DNA of 64,000 nt from Bacillota bacterium (GTDB lineage: Bacteria > Bacillota > Clostridia > Lachnospirales > Lachnospiraceae). The translations under genes were made by a program, and so were the position numbers. Position 1 is the first letter of the stretch, and each line of letters begins with the position of its first letter. The stretch covers positions 45,266-109,265 of the forward strand of contig JAUNDN010000002.1 of NCBI GenBank assembly GCA_030526045.1. Direction: 5' to 3'. The notes under the pieces were generated by a model. It ran no database searches and was not told the DNA's origin. It saw nothing but the letters and a program-made list of their open reading frames with translations. This document shows, in pieces, positions 53,747 through 63,982 of the stretch.

Positions 53747-56031
53747 ACTCTGTTGTAATTGATCAGGCATCCTTTTAGGATAATCTGGCGTTCTTCGTCG
53801 GTCATTTCTCCAAGCTTAACGGTAAACTCGGTCAGGTCCTTTTCTCCCACTTTATAGGCCTTGATCTCTTCAGCCTTGTTCATCACTGCCTGACGGATTC
53901 CGGGGAAGAACAGATAATCCTTATTTTGGAAGGGAAGGTCACCCTCCTTAATCAGGAACGGAAGCATACCCCAGTTAATCAGGTTAGAACGATATCTCTT
54001 GGTTGCATACTCATTAGCAATATTCGCCCAGCCGCCAAGCACCTTCTGGCAAGAGGCTGCCTGTTCTCTTGCAGAGCCGTCACCCGGCTTCACTGCAAAA
54101 ATTGTGGATCCGAAGCCTACATTTCCTTCTCCGACTTCAGGATAGCTGGTATGAATAACCTCCATCACCTGCTTCAGTTCCGGCTTTACTGTAAGCGGAC
54201 ATTTCCCTTCCATCACTGCCTTCTGGGCAACCTGAATATCCTTTGCAAGTCCCACATAAGCGGGATCCTTTCTGGAAAGGGTAAATTCCGCAAGTCCCAA
54301 AGGGTTGGAACGATAGGAAGAGGTTTCCCCTGAAGGAATCAGCTCATCTGTCGTAGTCACCGGATCATGGATCTCAGATACAACACGCAGCACAAGATTT
54401 TCGGGAAGCTCTGTCATTGCCGGCCAGTCCTTAATGTTGGGGCCCAACTGAATTTCCACCGTGGTATCAGCCACTCCCTTGGAATCGAAAACTCTGTTTG
54501 CATAAATATTCGCATCAAAATGGTACTGATACTTATTAACAGGACCATCAAAATCTGTTGCTGCCGTAAGCACTCCCTTGTTTGCTGCGGTTGCGGCAAT
54601 GGAACGGGCATCCATAAGTGCCACGGAAGCAATCTGTCCGCTCTGCAGCTTAGAGCCTTCTCTGTTCGGGAAGTTTCTGGTAGAGTGTCTGATACTAAAG
54701 GCATTGTTTGCAGGGGTATCTCCCGCGCCAAAGCAGGGACCGCAAAAGGCTGTCTTCATCACCGCGCCGGTCTCAAGAAGGGTTGCTGCGCAACCATTTT
54801 TGATCAGTTCCATATATACGGGCATGGATGCCGGATACACACTTAAGGTAAATCCGTCAGAACCGATATAGCTGCCCTTCATGATATCAGCTGCTGCACA
54901 GATATTCTCGAAACCACCACCGGCACAACCGGCGATGATCCCCTGGTCTACCATCAGCTTTCCGTTCTTCACCTTGTTCTTTAAGGTAAAGTCCACTGCT
55001 CCGTCAAGGGAAACAGCTGCCTTCTTTTCTACATCATCCAAAATGTCCATGAGGTTTGCATTCAGTTCCTCAATGGTATAGGTATTACTGGGGTGGAAAG
55101 GCATGGCAATCATAGGCCTGATCGTAGCAAGGTCTATAGTGATCATGCCGTCATAATATGCGATCTCACCCGGGTTTAATTCCTTGTACTCTTCCTTTCT
55201 GCCGTGAATCTCATAGAATTCCTTGATCTCATCATCTGTCCTCCAGATGGAAGAAAGGCAGGTCGTCTCTGTGGTCATGACATCGATACCGATACGGAAA
55301 TCGGCACTCAAAGAAGCTACGCCGGGACCGACAAATTCCATCACTTTATTCTTAACATAGCCGGAAGCAAACACCTCTCCGATGATTGCAAGTGCCACGT
55401 CCTGAGGACCTACCCCCTTCACGGGCTCTCCTGTCAGATAAATACCTACCACACCGGGCATATTAATATCATAGGTCTGGTTCAGGAGCTGCTTTACAAG
55501 CTCGGGACCACCCTCTCCCATTGCCATGGTACCAAGGGCACCATACCGGGTATGGGAATCTGAGCCAAGAATCATTTTTCCGCCCCCTGCAAGCATTTCC
55601 CTTGCAAACTGATGGATAACAGCTTGATGAGGAGGCACATAAATGCCGCCGTACTTCTTTGCACAGCTAAGACCAAACATGTGATCATCCTCATTGATGG
55701 TTCCTCCCACCGCACAGAGAGAGTTATGGCAGTTGGTCAGTACATAAGGTACCGGAAACTTTTCAAGACCTGATGCTCTTGCAGTCTGAATAATTCCAAC
55801 AAAGGTAATATCATGAGAGGTGAGCTTGTCAAATTTGATCTTCAGCTTCTCCATGTTACCGGAAGTGTTGTGATCCTTTAAGATTCCATATGCGATCGTC
55901 TGCTGCCTTGCAGCATCCTTTGTCATTTCCTTTCCTGTCTTTGCCTTCACTGCTGCAAGCGCTTTGGGGCTATCGGGAATCACTTCCGTGCCGTTTACAA
56001 GATAAGCGCCGCCTTCAAGTACTGATACCAT
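53743..56031 (-). CDS. Aconitase-family hydratase (YbhJ-like)
   Basis: 762 residues. Iron-sulphur aconitase fold: [20 protein letters not shown], a Cys in [13 protein letters not shown] and the Cys pair [32 protein letters not shown]-terminal swivel domain with [19 protein letters not shown], carrying the substrate-binding arginines. By length and layout it resembles E. coli YbhJ rather than AcnA/B or isopropylmalate isomerase; substrate not known. ATG 56031 follows GAGGAGG. Confidence 0.88.
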   Translation of the reverse strand: MVSVLEGGAYLVNGTEVIPDSPKALAAVKAKTGKEMTKDAARQQTIAYGILKDHNTSGNMEKLKIKFDKLTSHDITFVGIIQTARASGLEKFPVPYVLTNCHNSLCAVGGTINEDDHMFGLSCAKKYGGIYVPPHQAVIHQFAREMLAGGGKMILGSDSHTRYGALGTMAMGEGGPELVKQLLNQTYDINMPGVVGIYLTGEPVKGVGPQDVALAIIGEVFASGYVKNKVMEFVGPGVASLSADFRIGIDVMTTETTCLSSIWRTDDEIKEFYEIHGRKEEYKELNPGEIAYYDGMITIDLATIRPMIAMPFHPSNTYTIEELNANLMDILDDVEKKAAVSLDGAVDFTLKNKVKNGKLMVDQGIIAGCAGGGFENICAAADIMKGSYIGSDGFTLSVYPASMPVYMELIKNGCAATLLETGAVMKTAFCGPCFGAGDTPANNAFSIRHSTRNFPNREGSKLQSGQIASVALMDARSIAATAANKGVLTAATDFDGPVNKYQYHFDANIYANRVFDSKGVADTTVEIQLGPNIKDWPAMTELPENLVLRVVSEIHDPVTTTDELIPSGETSSYRSNPLGLAEFTLSRKDPAYVGLAKDIQVAQKAVMEGKCPLTVKPELKQVMEVIHTSYPEVGEGNVGFGSTIFAVKPGDGSAREQAASCQKVLGGWANIANEYATKRYRSNLINWGMLPFLIKEGDLPFQNKDYLFFPGIRQAVMNKAEEIKAYKVGEKDLTEFTVKLGEMTDEERQIILKGCLINYNRV

Positions 56032-56089
56032 ATGCCTGTCCTCCTCAAGTTAATAAAATGTAATTTATTGCATATTTATAACTTTTTAC

Positions 56090-56118
56090 ATTATAAAATA
56101 AAAGGAAACGGTTTGCAA
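56090..56118 (-). promoter_or_regulatory. Sigma-A promoter of the hydratase
   Basis: Minus strand TTGCAA (56118-56113), 17 bp, TATAAT (56095-56090). Confidence 0.75.
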
Positions 56119-56153
56119 TTACCAAAGGTCAAAAGCTGTTTTTCCAAGCTTTC

Positions 56154-57623
56154 TTACTTCAATGCTCTTTCCAATTCCTCGATGACGATCTTTAGGGCCT
56201 TGATGCGGGCATACTTTTTGTCAGTTGACTCCAGAATATGCCAGGGCGCATAGGTGGTACTGGTCTTCTTTATCATCTCATCCACTGCAACCTCATAGGC
56301 ATCCCACTTCTCCCGATTTCTCCAGTCCTCATCCGTAATCTTCCACTGTTTTTCCGGTGTGTTCTGCCTATCGGTAAAACGGGCAAGCTGGGTTTCCTTG
56401 TCAATCTGAACCCAGAACTTGATAATCACTGCTCCCCAGTCATGAAGCTCCTTCTCAAATTCATTCATCTCATTGTAAGCACGCTTCCAGTCGTTCTCGC
56501 TGCAGAAGCCCTCCAGACGCTCCACCATCACACGCCCGTACCAGCTTCTGTCAAAAATGGCAATATGCCCCGTCTTTGGAAGTCTTGTCCAGAAACGCCA
56601 CAGATAATGCCTTGCCTTTTCATGGGGCTCAGGGCTGGCAATCGGATGGACCTCAAAGCCTCTGGGATCCAGAGCTTCCGTAATCCGCTTAATGTTTCCA
56701 CCCTTTCCGGCAGCATCCCAGCCTTCGTAAACAATAACCACGGGAACCTTCTTCCGATATAATCGATTATGGAGATCACTCAGCTTCTTTTGCAGTGTGT
56801 TAAGCTCTTCCTTATACTCTTCTTCCCCAATGCTCTTATCCAATTGGATTTCCGCAAGCTTGGGCATTTTTTCAAGCGGAAATACATTTTGAAGCAGTGG
56901 CACCGCAAGGCTTTGATTCTGCAGCGCAACATCAATACCCTGTGTCAGCGTTTCCAGTGCCTGCAGCTCTGCCCATTTGGCAGATTTTGCATCAATCACA
57001 TACCAGGGAGCTGAAGGTGCATTGGTATCCTCCATATATCTTCCGAATACCTCCACACATTTATCGTAATTTTTATTCTGCCACTTATCACCCTTCCCTA
57101 CCCGCCAGCGGGTATCAATATCCTCCTCCAGCGCCAGAATCCTCTTTTTCTGCTCCTTCTCACTGATATGACAGAAAAGCTTAATCAGAAGGTAACCGTT
57201 ATCTGTAAGCTGCCTCTCAAATCTTCTGATACTTCCGATTCTCTGCTCATAGGTCTTCTGATCCATCTCTCCCTGAAGAATGCTTCCGGTTATCTCATCC
57301 ATCCACCCCGAATCCAGGAACATAAACTTACCTGCCTCCGGTATCTTGGTAAAATATCTGCACAGGAAGGGCTTTCTTCTCTCCTCCTCCGTAGGCCTGT
57401 CCATCGGTGCAACTTTGAAAAATCGTGGATCAATATTCCGGATAATCTGTCCGATCAGGTGTCCCTTTCCTGCGGTTCCCCAGCCCTCCACGAGAACCAG
57501 CACCGGAATTTTATGTTCCTTTAAGAGCATCTGCTGTGCGCTCAGCTTTTCTCTTGCCGCCTTTACGCGTTCCTTTAATTCATTCTCCTCCGGTTTTTCT
57601 GTAAATTGTATATTTTTCAGCAT
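56154..57623 (-). CDS. pap: Polyphosphate:AMP phosphotransferase (tandem PPK2)
   Basis: 489 residues, two PPK2 domains in a row. Walker A is LVEGWGTAGKGHLIG (about 44-58) in the first and VYEGWDAAGKGGNIKR (near 300) in the second; lid-type arginines and the Walker B FDRSWYGRVMVER are in the second, while the first has LDSGWMDEI instead, so the N-terminal domain may be structural. Makes ADP from AMP with polyphosphate. ATG 57623 has GGGGTG upstream. An in-frame mini-ORF with a UAG stop three bases before the ATG precedes it. Confidence 0.9.
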   Translation of the reverse strand: MLKNIQFTEKPEENELKERVKAAREKLSAQQMLLKEHKIPVLVLVEGWGTAGKGHLIGQIIRNIDPRFFKVAPMDRPTEEERRKPFLCRYFTKIPEAGKFMFLDSGWMDEITGSILQGEMDQKTYEQRIGSIRRFERQLTDNGYLLIKLFCHISEKEQKKRILALEEDIDTRWRVGKGDKWQNKNYDKCVEVFGRYMEDTNAPSAPWYVIDAKSAKWAELQALETLTQGIDVALQNQSLAVPLLQNVFPLEKMPKLAEIQLDKSIGEEEYKEELNTLQKKLSDLHNRLYRKKVPVVIVYEGWDAAGKGGNIKRITEALDPRGFEVHPIASPEPHEKARHYLWRFWTRLPKTGHIAIFDRSWYGRVMVERLEGFCSENDWKRAYNEMNEFEKELHDWGAVIIKFWVQIDKETQLARFTDRQNTPEKQWKITDEDWRNREKWDAYEVAVDEMIKKTSTTYAPWHILESTDKKYARIKALKIVIEELERALK

Positions 57624-57626
57624 CTT

Positions 57627-57677
57627 CTACACCCCTTTCCCGTAAATCTTGTCTTTATTTTGTACCCCGTATCCCAT
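57627..57677 (-). CDS. Candidate 16-codon leader ORF in front of pap
   Basis: An ATG at 57677 follows AGAAGGAGGA and reads 16 codons (MGYGVQNKDKIYGKGV) to a TAG at 57629-57627, three bases before the pap ATG and in the same frame. It may be a leader peptide for translational coupling. Low certainty. Confidence 0.35.
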   Translation of the reverse strand: MGYGVQNKDKIYGKGV

Positions 57678-57690
57678 TTTTCCTCCTTCT

Positions 57691-57743
57691 GACCAATTGG
57701 TCTTTTATATCTTTATCATACTCTACTTAGCTATTTTATACAA
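57691..57743 (-). promoter_or_regulatory. Promoter and operator-like palindrome of pap
   Basis: Minus strand TTGTAT (57743-57738), 17 bp, TATGAT (57720-57715); 12 bases on is the perfect palindrome GACCAATTGGTC (57691-57702), placed like a repressor site. The gap 57624-57940 holds otherwise only the glgP end hairpin (57893-57924). Confidence 0.5.
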
Positions 57744-57892
57744 TGAATTTACAGAAGTACCTGTATTTTGCATTTCATGTCTGCTCATCTGCCTTTATCA
57801 TCTGGTTATTCTTTTATCTGCACAACTGCAAGGAAGCCAGGCAATTGAACGAAAAACTGGAAAAAATGAATTAATTCCCCTGGAAAAGAATA

Positions 57893-57924
57893 CGCCCACG
57901 GCCTCCCGGCTGTGAGCGTATCAT
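57893..57924 (-). terminator. Possible terminator of glgP
   Basis: Imperfect stem ATACGC-CCACGG / CTGTGA-GCGTAT shortly after the glgP stop on the minus strand, followed by TTCTTTTCC; a weak U tract. Confidence 0.4.
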
Positions 57925-57940
57925 TTTATCCTTTATTATT

Positions 57941-60433
57941 TTATCTGATCGTCTTTTTGGGTAAAACCACCTTATCCAGATGCCAGATCTCATCCACATA
58001 TTCCTGAATCGTTCTGTCAGAGGTAAACTTACCGCAGCATGCTACATTTAAGATGGCGCTCTTTGCCCATCTTCTCTCATCACGGTATGCTTCCTCTACC
58101 TTCTTCTGCGCTTCTGCATATGCCTTGAAGTCCTTCAGAATGAAATAAGTGTCTGCTTTTGCGGTGCTGATCGTATTCAGAAGAGAATTGTAAAGCGTTC
58201 TGAATCTGTCGGGATCATTGGGAGCGAAGGTTCCGTTGATCAGCTGCATCAGAACTCTTCTCACATCAGGATCATTGTTAAAGATCTCGGTAGGATCATA
58301 CCCGCCATGGTTTTCATAATTGATGACTTCGTCAGAGGAAAGACCGAAGATAAACGCATTTTCTTCTCCTACTTCCTCCACGATCTCCACATTTGCACCA
58401 TCCATGGTTCCAATGGTAAGTGCACCGTTAAGCATGAACTTCATATTACCGGTACCGGATGCTTCCTTGCTGGCTGTAGAAATCTGTTCGGAGACATCTG
58501 CTGCCGCGAAAATCATTTCCGCATTGGAAACTCTGTAATTCTCGATAAATACCACCTTGATCTTTCCGTTAATCGCAGGATCGTTATTGACAACATCAGC
58601 CACGGAATTGATCAGCTTAATGGTCATCTTGGCATTATAGTAACCGGCTGCTGCCTTCGCGCCAAAAATGAAGGTTCTTGGATAGAAATCCATCTCCGGA
58701 TTATCCTTCAGCTGGTTATATAAATACATTACATGCAAAATGTTAAGCAGCTGACGTTTATACTCATGCAGTCTCTTAACCTGTACATCAAAGATGGAAC
58801 GAGGGTCAACCTCAATGCCGTTGTGCTCCAAAATGTATTCTGCAAGACGCACCTTATTCTGGTATTTGATGTTCATGAACTCCTGCTGTGCCTTCTCATC
58901 GTCGGCATAAACCTTCAGCTTGTTGATCTTCGGAAGGTCTGTAATCCAGTCACTGCCCACATGTGCAGTTACCCAGTCTGCAAGGAGCGGGTTGCCGTGA
59001 AGGAGGAAACGTCTCTGAGTGATACCGTTTGTCTTGTTGTTGAACTTCTCGGGCATCATCTCATAGAAGTCCTTCAGTTCCTGCTTCTTCAGGATTTCCG
59101 TGTGAAGTCTCGCAACACCGTTTACGGAATAACCGGCGGCAATTGCAAGATGTGCCATCTTCACCTGACCATCATAGATGATTGCCATTTTGCGGATCTT
59201 CTCCTGATTGCCGGGATACATTTCCTGTATCTTAATGATGAATCTTCGGTTAATCTCTTCAATGATCTGATAAATTCTGGGAAGCAGCCTTGAGAACAGC
59301 TCGATGGGCCATTTTTCAAGTGCCTCTGCCATAATGGTATGGTTGGTATAAGCACAGGTCTTTGTCGTAACTTCCCATGCCTCATCCCATGTCAGGTAAT
59401 ATTCGTCCATGAGAATTCTCATAAGCTCTGCTACAGCTACGGTCGGATGCGTATCATTGAGCTGGAAGGTTACCTTCTCATAGAACTTTCTGATATCACT
59501 GTGCTTACGCATATACTTGGCAACTGCCTCCTGCACGGAAGCGGAAATAAAGAAGTACTGCTGTTTTAAGCGCAGCTCCTTTCCGGCATAATGATTATCA
59601 TTGGGATAAAGAACTTCTACAATATTTCTTGCAAGGTTTTCCTGCTCTACTGCCTTCCGATAATCACCTTTGTCAAAGGAGTCCAGCTGGAAGCACTCTA
59701 CCGCTTCCGCATCCCAGATACGAAGCGTGTTTACGATACCATTGCCATAGCCTACAATGGGAAGGTCATAGGGAATTGCCCTTACGCTCTGATACCCCTC
59801 CTGTACAAAATGACTTCTGCCGTTTTCATCTACTCTCACATTCACATAACCGCCAAACTTAACTTCCTTGGCGTATTCCGGTCTTCTCAGTTCAAAAGGA
59901 TTCCCGTCCACAAGCCAGTTATCCGGAACCTCCACCTGGTAGCCGTCTCTGATTTCCTGTTTGAACATACCATAGCGATACCGGATACCACATCCATACG
60001 CTGCATAACCTAATGTGGCAAGAGAATCCAGGAAGCATGCCGCAAGACGTCCCAGACCACCATTACCAAGCGCCGCATCCGGCTCCTGATCTTCTACAAT
60101 ATTTAAGTCTACTCCCAGTTCATCCAATGCTTCCTTCACCGGTTTGTATGCCTGAAGGTTGATAATGTTGTTTCCAAGTGCGCGCCCCATCAGGAACTCC
60201 ATGGACAGATAATAAACCATCTTGGGATCCTGCTTATCATATTCCTTCTGGGTGGTCAGCCAGTTATCAACCACAACATCCTTAATCGCATAAGCAACTG
60301 CCTGGAAGATCTGCTGTGAGCTGGCCTCCTCAAGAGTTTTTCTATATAAAGTTTTTACATTGTAAAGCACGCTTCTTTTAAACAACTCCTTGTCAAAGGT
60401 AAGCGATGTGGGTACAGCTGTCTTTTTTGCCAT
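57941..60433 (-). CDS. glgP: Glycogen/starch phosphorylase
   Basis: 830 residues from ATG 60433 (GGAGGA eight bases upstream; the frame extends 13 codons without ribosome site). AALGNGGLGRLAACFLDS, FQLNDTHPTVAVAELMR, VQVKRLHEYKRQLLN and EASGTGNMKFMLNGALTIGTMDGANVEI (PLP-lysine block in this region) are canonical. Releases glucose-1-phosphate from glycogen. It lies 55 bp after ileS on the same strand. Confidence 0.96.
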   Translation of the reverse strand: MAKKTAVPTSLTFDKELFKRSVLYNVKTLYRKTLEEASSQQIFQAVAYAIKDVVVDNWLTTQKEYDKQDPKMVYYLSMEFLMGRALGNNIINLQAYKPVKEALDELGVDLNIVEDQEPDAALGNGGLGRLAACFLDSLATLGYAAYGCGIRYRYGMFKQEIRDGYQVEVPDNWLVDGNPFELRRPEYAKEVKFGGYVNVRVDENGRSHFVQEGYQSVRAIPYDLPIVGYGNGIVNTLRIWDAEAVECFQLDSFDKGDYRKAVEQENLARNIVEVLYPNDNHYAGKELRLKQQYFFISASVQEAVAKYMRKHSDIRKFYEKVTFQLNDTHPTVAVAELMRILMDEYYLTWDEAWEVTTKTCAYTNHTIMAEALEKWPIELFSRLLPRIYQIIEEINRRFIIKIQEMYPGNQEKIRKMAIIYDGQVKMAHLAIAAGYSVNGVARLHTEILKKQELKDFYEMMPEKFNNKTNGITQRRFLLHGNPLLADWVTAHVGSDWITDLPKINKLKVYADDEKAQQEFMNIKYQNKVRLAEYILEHNGIEVDPRSIFDVQVKRLHEYKRQLLNILHVMYLYNQLKDNPEMDFYPRTFIFGAKAAAGYYNAKMTIKLINSVADVVNNDPAINGKIKVVFIENYRVSNAEMIFAAADVSEQISTASKEASGTGNMKFMLNGALTIGTMDGANVEIVEEVGEENAFIFGLSSDEVINYENHGGYDPTEIFNNDPDVRRVLMQLINGTFAPNDPDRFRTLYNSLLNTISTAKADTYFILKDFKAYAEAQKKVEEAYRDERRWAKSAILNVACCGKFTSDRTIQEYVDEIWHLDKVVLPKKTIR

Positions 60434-60488
60434 AATAGTCTCCTCCGCTTCTTTTGCTAAATACCTGCGCATAATTATACAACAAAAT

Positions 60489-63400
60489 TTACCATTTTTC
60501 TACACCAATCGAAACCTTTTCCCCGTTTACATTCCATTCCTTGGTGATAGCAAGTTCTGCATCAACCAAAATCTCATCAGCAAGAACCTTTTCGGCAATT
60601 GCGTTCTTATTGGCTGTTACAATTTCTGCAAGCTTTGCATTCCCGTTTACTGCTACCCTGATATGATCCATTACTTCAAAATCTGCTTCTTTACGCATGG
60701 TCTGGATCTTGCTGATCACTTCATATACAAAGCCTTCCTCAATCAGTTCCGGAGAAAGATTGGTGTCAAGGACAACCGTCACATAGTTATCGGCTTCTGT
60801 CACAAAGCCTGCCTTCTGTGCCACATCAATAAGCAGGTCTTCCTCAGCAAGGGAAACCGTAGCGCCATCCACATCAAATTTAAGAGCCCCCTCTGCCTTC
60901 AGCTGCTTCATAGCTGCCGTGCCGTCAACCTCTTCCAGATATTTCCTGATGCCGCCAAGCTGTTTGCCGTATTTGGGGCCTACAGTACGAAGCTGAGGCT
61001 TGAAGCTGTAGCTGGTAAGATCGCTGATATCGTCCTTAAATACAACTTCCTTTACGTTCAGTTCATCCTCGATAATATCCTTAAAATAATCACTTAAGGT
61101 ATGAGGTGCCTTTACATACATGGTTCCGATAGGCTGACGGTTCTTAATATTGGCTGCATTACGTGCCGCACGACCCATAACGACAATGCCGAGAACCTCC
61201 TCCATGCTCTCCTCCAGCTGCTTATCGATCATTTTCTCATCCGCTACGGGGAAATCACAAAGATGAATACTTTCCGGTGCATTCTTGTCATTGGTTCTTA
61301 CCAGATTCTGATAAATCTCCTCTGTCATAAAAGGAACCATTGGAGCTGCTGCCTTACAGATTTCAACCAATGCTGTATAAAGCGTCATATAGGCATTGAT
61401 CTTATCCTGTTCCATTCCCTTTGCCCAGAAACGCTCACGGCAGCGACGTACATACCAGTTACTCATCTCATCCACAAAGTTATCGAGAACCCTTGCCGCT
61501 TCCGGGATTCTGTAATTATTCAGGTTATCATCCACTTCCTTCACAGCGGTGTTCAGCTTGGAAAGCAGCCACTTATCCATAACCGGAAGCTGATCATAAT
61601 TTAAGGTATATTTAGTTGCGTCGAAATCATCAATATTAGCATACAGGATAAAGAACGCATACGTGTTCCACAAGGTTCCTAAGAATTTACGCTGTCCTTC
61701 CTGCACTGCCTTACCATGGAATCTGTTGGGAAGCCATGGTGCGGAGTTGATGTAGAAATACCAGCGGATCGCATCTGCGCCGTAGGTAGCCAGCGCATCA
61801 AAGGGATCAACAGCATTTCCTTTGGATTTACTCATCTTCTGTCCGTTTTCATCCTGAACATGCCCCAGAACGATAACATTTTCGTAAGGAGCCTTATTGA
61901 ACAGCAGTGTTGACTCTGCCATCAGGGAGTAGAACCAGCCTCTTGTCTGATCCACCGCCTCAGAGATAAACTGTGCGGGGAACTGTGCTTCAAACAACTC
62001 CTTGTTCTCAAACGGATAATGATGCTGTGCAAACGGCATAGCGCCTGAGTCAAACCAGCAGTCAATAACCTCCGGCACTCTCTTCATGGTTTTACCGCAC
62101 TTAGGGCAGGTGCAGGTGATCTCATCAATATACGGTCTGTGCAGCTCGACTGTTCTGGCTGCAGGATTATTGCTAAGCTTCTCTAATTCTTCTCTGGAAC
62201 CGATTGCTTCCTGATGTCCGCAATCCTCACATTCCCAGATATTTAAGGGAGTACCCCAGTAACGGTTACGGGAAACACCCCAGTCCTGAATATTTTCAAG
62301 CCAGTTCCCAAAACGTCCTTCGCCGATGGACTCCGGGATCCAGTTAACCGTCTTGTTATTGCGAACCAGATCATCTCTTACTGCCGTCATCTTAATGAAC
62401 CAGGATTCTCTTGCATAGTAGATAAGTGGTGTATCGCATCTCCAGCAGAAAGGATAATCATGCTCAAACTTCGGTGCATCAAACAGCTTTCCTTCCTGAT
62501 CCAGATCTTTTAATACGTCAGGGTCCGCATCCTTAACAAACTTACCGGCATAGGGTGTTTCCTGTGTCATCTCACCCTTTCCGTCAACAAACTGTACAAA
62601 AGGAAGATCATACTTGCGTCCCACCTGCGCATCATCCTCACCAAATGCAGGAGCAATGTGTACGATACCGGTACCATCTGTCATGGTAACATAGCTGTCA
62701 CAGGTCACAAAATGTCCCTTTTTGTGCTGCTTTGCCGCTGCCTCACCGGTACATGCAAACAGAGGCTCATATTCCTTGTATTCCAAATCCTTTCCGACAT
62801 AAGTCTCAAGGATCTCATAGGCAGGCTTCCCATCCTGTGCAAGCTTGCCAAGCACATTGTCAAGAAGTGCCTGCGCCATATAATAGGTATATCCGTCTGC
62901 TGCTTTTACCTTTACATAGGTCTCATCCGGGTTTACGCAAAGAGCAACGTTGGAAGGCAGCGTCCAGGGTGTTGTTGTCCATGCAAGGAAATAAGCATCC
63001 TCACCTACCACTTTGAAACGTACCACTGCAGAACGCTCCTTGACGGACTTATACCCCTGTGCTACTTCATGGGAAGAAAGCGGGGTTCCGCAGCGAGGGC
63101 AGTATGGCACGATCTTAAAGCCCTTATACAGGAGCTTTTTGTCCCAGATCTGCTTCAAAGCCCACCATTCGGATTCAATAAAGTCATCATGATAGGTTAC
63201 GTAAGGATCATCCATATCGGCCCAGAAACCAACCGTACCGGAGAAATCCTCCCACATCCCTTTATATTTCCAGACACTTTCCTTACACTTGGTGATAAAA
63301 GGATCCAAACCATACTCCTCAATCTGTTCCTTACCATCCAGTCCCAGCAGCTTTTCCACTTCCAGTTCTACCGGAAGTCCATGGGTATCCCAGCCTGCCT

Positions 63401-63644
63401 TTCTCGGAACCATATATCCTTTCATTGTACGGTACCTGGGGATCATATCCTTGATGACACGGGTAAGCACGTGACCAATATGGGGCTTACCGTTTGCAGT
63501 GGGAGGTCCGTCATAAAAAGTGTAGGTAGGTCCTTCCTTTCTGTTTTCCATGCTTTTCTTGAAAATGTCATTTTCGCGCCAGAACTTTTCAACTTCTTTC
63601 TCGCGATCTACAAAATTTAAGTCGGTAGATACTTTTTGATACAT
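60489..63644 (-). CDS. ileS: Isoleucyl-tRNA synthetase
   Basis: 1051 residues from ATG 63644 (AGGA upstream; an ATG ten codons earlier is less likely). HIGH motif in ANGKPHIGHVLTRVIKDM, KMSKS in GQKMSKSKGNAVDPFDAL, two zinc-type Cys pairs in CEDCGHQE and CTCPKCGKTM, the editing (CP1) domain between, and an anticodon-binding domain after. Length and start (YQKVSTDLNFVDREKEVEKFW) fit the eukaryotic-like type-2 IleS found in clostridia, which tend to resist mupirocin; that is family knowledge, not shown here. Controlled by the T-box upstream. Confidence 0.96.
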   Translation of the reverse strand: MYQKVSTDLNFVDREKEVEKFWRENDIFKKSMENRKEGPTYTFYDGPPTANGKPHIGHVLTRVIKDMIPRYRTMKGYMVPRKAGWDTHGLPVELEVEKLLGLDGKEQIEEYGLDPFITKCKESVWKYKGMWEDFSGTVGFWADMDDPYVTYHDDFIESEWWALKQIWDKKLLYKGFKIVPYCPRCGTPLSSHEVAQGYKSVKERSAVVRFKVVGEDAYFLAWTTTPWTLPSNVALCVNPDETYVKVKAADGYTYYMAQALLDNVLGKLAQDGKPAYEILETYVGKDLEYKEYEPLFACTGEAAAKQHKKGHFVTCDSYVTMTDGTGIVHIAPAFGEDDAQVGRKYDLPFVQFVDGKGEMTQETPYAGKFVKDADPDVLKDLDQEGKLFDAPKFEHDYPFCWRCDTPLIYYARESWFIKMTAVRDDLVRNNKTVNWIPESIGEGRFGNWLENIQDWGVSRNRYWGTPLNIWECEDCGHQEAIGSREELEKLSNNPAARTVELHRPYIDEITCTCPKCGKTMKRVPEVIDCWFDSGAMPFAQHHYPFENKELFEAQFPAQFISEAVDQTRGWFYSLMAESTLLFNKAPYENVIVLGHVQDENGQKMSKSKGNAVDPFDALATYGADAIRWYFYINSAPWLPNRFHGKAVQEGQRKFLGTLWNTYAFFILYANIDDFDATKYTLNYDQLPVMDKWLLSKLNTAVKEVDDNLNNYRIPEAARVLDNFVDEMSNWYVRRCRERFWAKGMEQDKINAYMTLYTALVEICKAAAPMVPFMTEEIYQNLVRTNDKNAPESIHLCDFPVADEKMIDKQLEESMEEVLGIVVMGRAARNAANIKNRQPIGTMYVKAPHTLSDYFKDIIEDELNVKEVVFKDDISDLTSYSFKPQLRTVGPKYGKQLGGIRKYLEEVDGTAAMKQLKAEGALKFDVDGATVSLAEEDLLIDVAQKAGFVTEADNYVTVVLDTNLSPELIEEGFVYEVISKIQTMRKEADFEVMDHIRVAVNGNAKLAEIVTANKNAIAEKVLADEILVDAELAITKEWNVNGEKVSIGVEKW

Positions 63645-63724
63645 TGCTTTCTTCCTTTCCATGTTGTGATACATCTACAGTTAAGCAGACTCAAAATGCT
63701 CTTGACCTGACTCTTGCTTAACTG

Positions 63725-63760
63725 CGAAAAAAAGCCCCGTCCTGTAAAAAGGACGGGGCT
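63725..63760 (-). terminator. T-box terminator of ileS leader
   Basis: AGCCCCGTCCT / AGGACGGGGCT (63760-63733) followed by seven T on the minus strand. Confidence 0.9.
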
Positions 63761-63982
63761 ATAACTGCCACGTTAACCACCTGTTTACCCATACGCACCG
63801 ATTCAAACGGCTTAATATGCTTTCCCTTAACGGAGGATTCCGGCAAGACCTACTCTACTGGGATAACCATTTTCAGTCCGCAGCTCGGAAGTGATTTTCA
63901 CTGTTTCTCTACTGATACCGGCTTTCACCCGACCCGGCTCGCTGAGATGTTTGAAAAGCAGCTACTGTCTTCGTCATTGCTT
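63725..63982 (-). promoter_or_regulatory. T-box riboswitch leader of ileS
   Basis: Minus strand. Stem I begins GACGAAGACAGTAG (about 63976); the region GAGCCGGGT...GTGAAAATCACTTCC GAGC gives the specifier codon AUC (63895-63893), for Ile, followed by A. The T-box core reads AGGTGGTTAACGTGG (about 63783-63769), a variant of AGGGTGGNACCGCG. The transcript's promoter lies outside the window. Uncharged tRNA-Ile would favour the antiterminator. Confidence 0.85.

Noticed and set aside
57649-57915. 88-codon plus-strand frame in the pap/glgP gap
   Set aside because: Begins with TTG and has no ribosome site; runs through the pap promoter and glgP end hairpin. The hydrophobic look comes from T-rich DNA.
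62658-63620. Open frame of 320 codons on the plus strand opposite ileS
   Set aside because: It lies wholly antisense to ileS, has no ribosome site, and its product is a basic/Cys/His-rich string typical of reverse-strand shadows.
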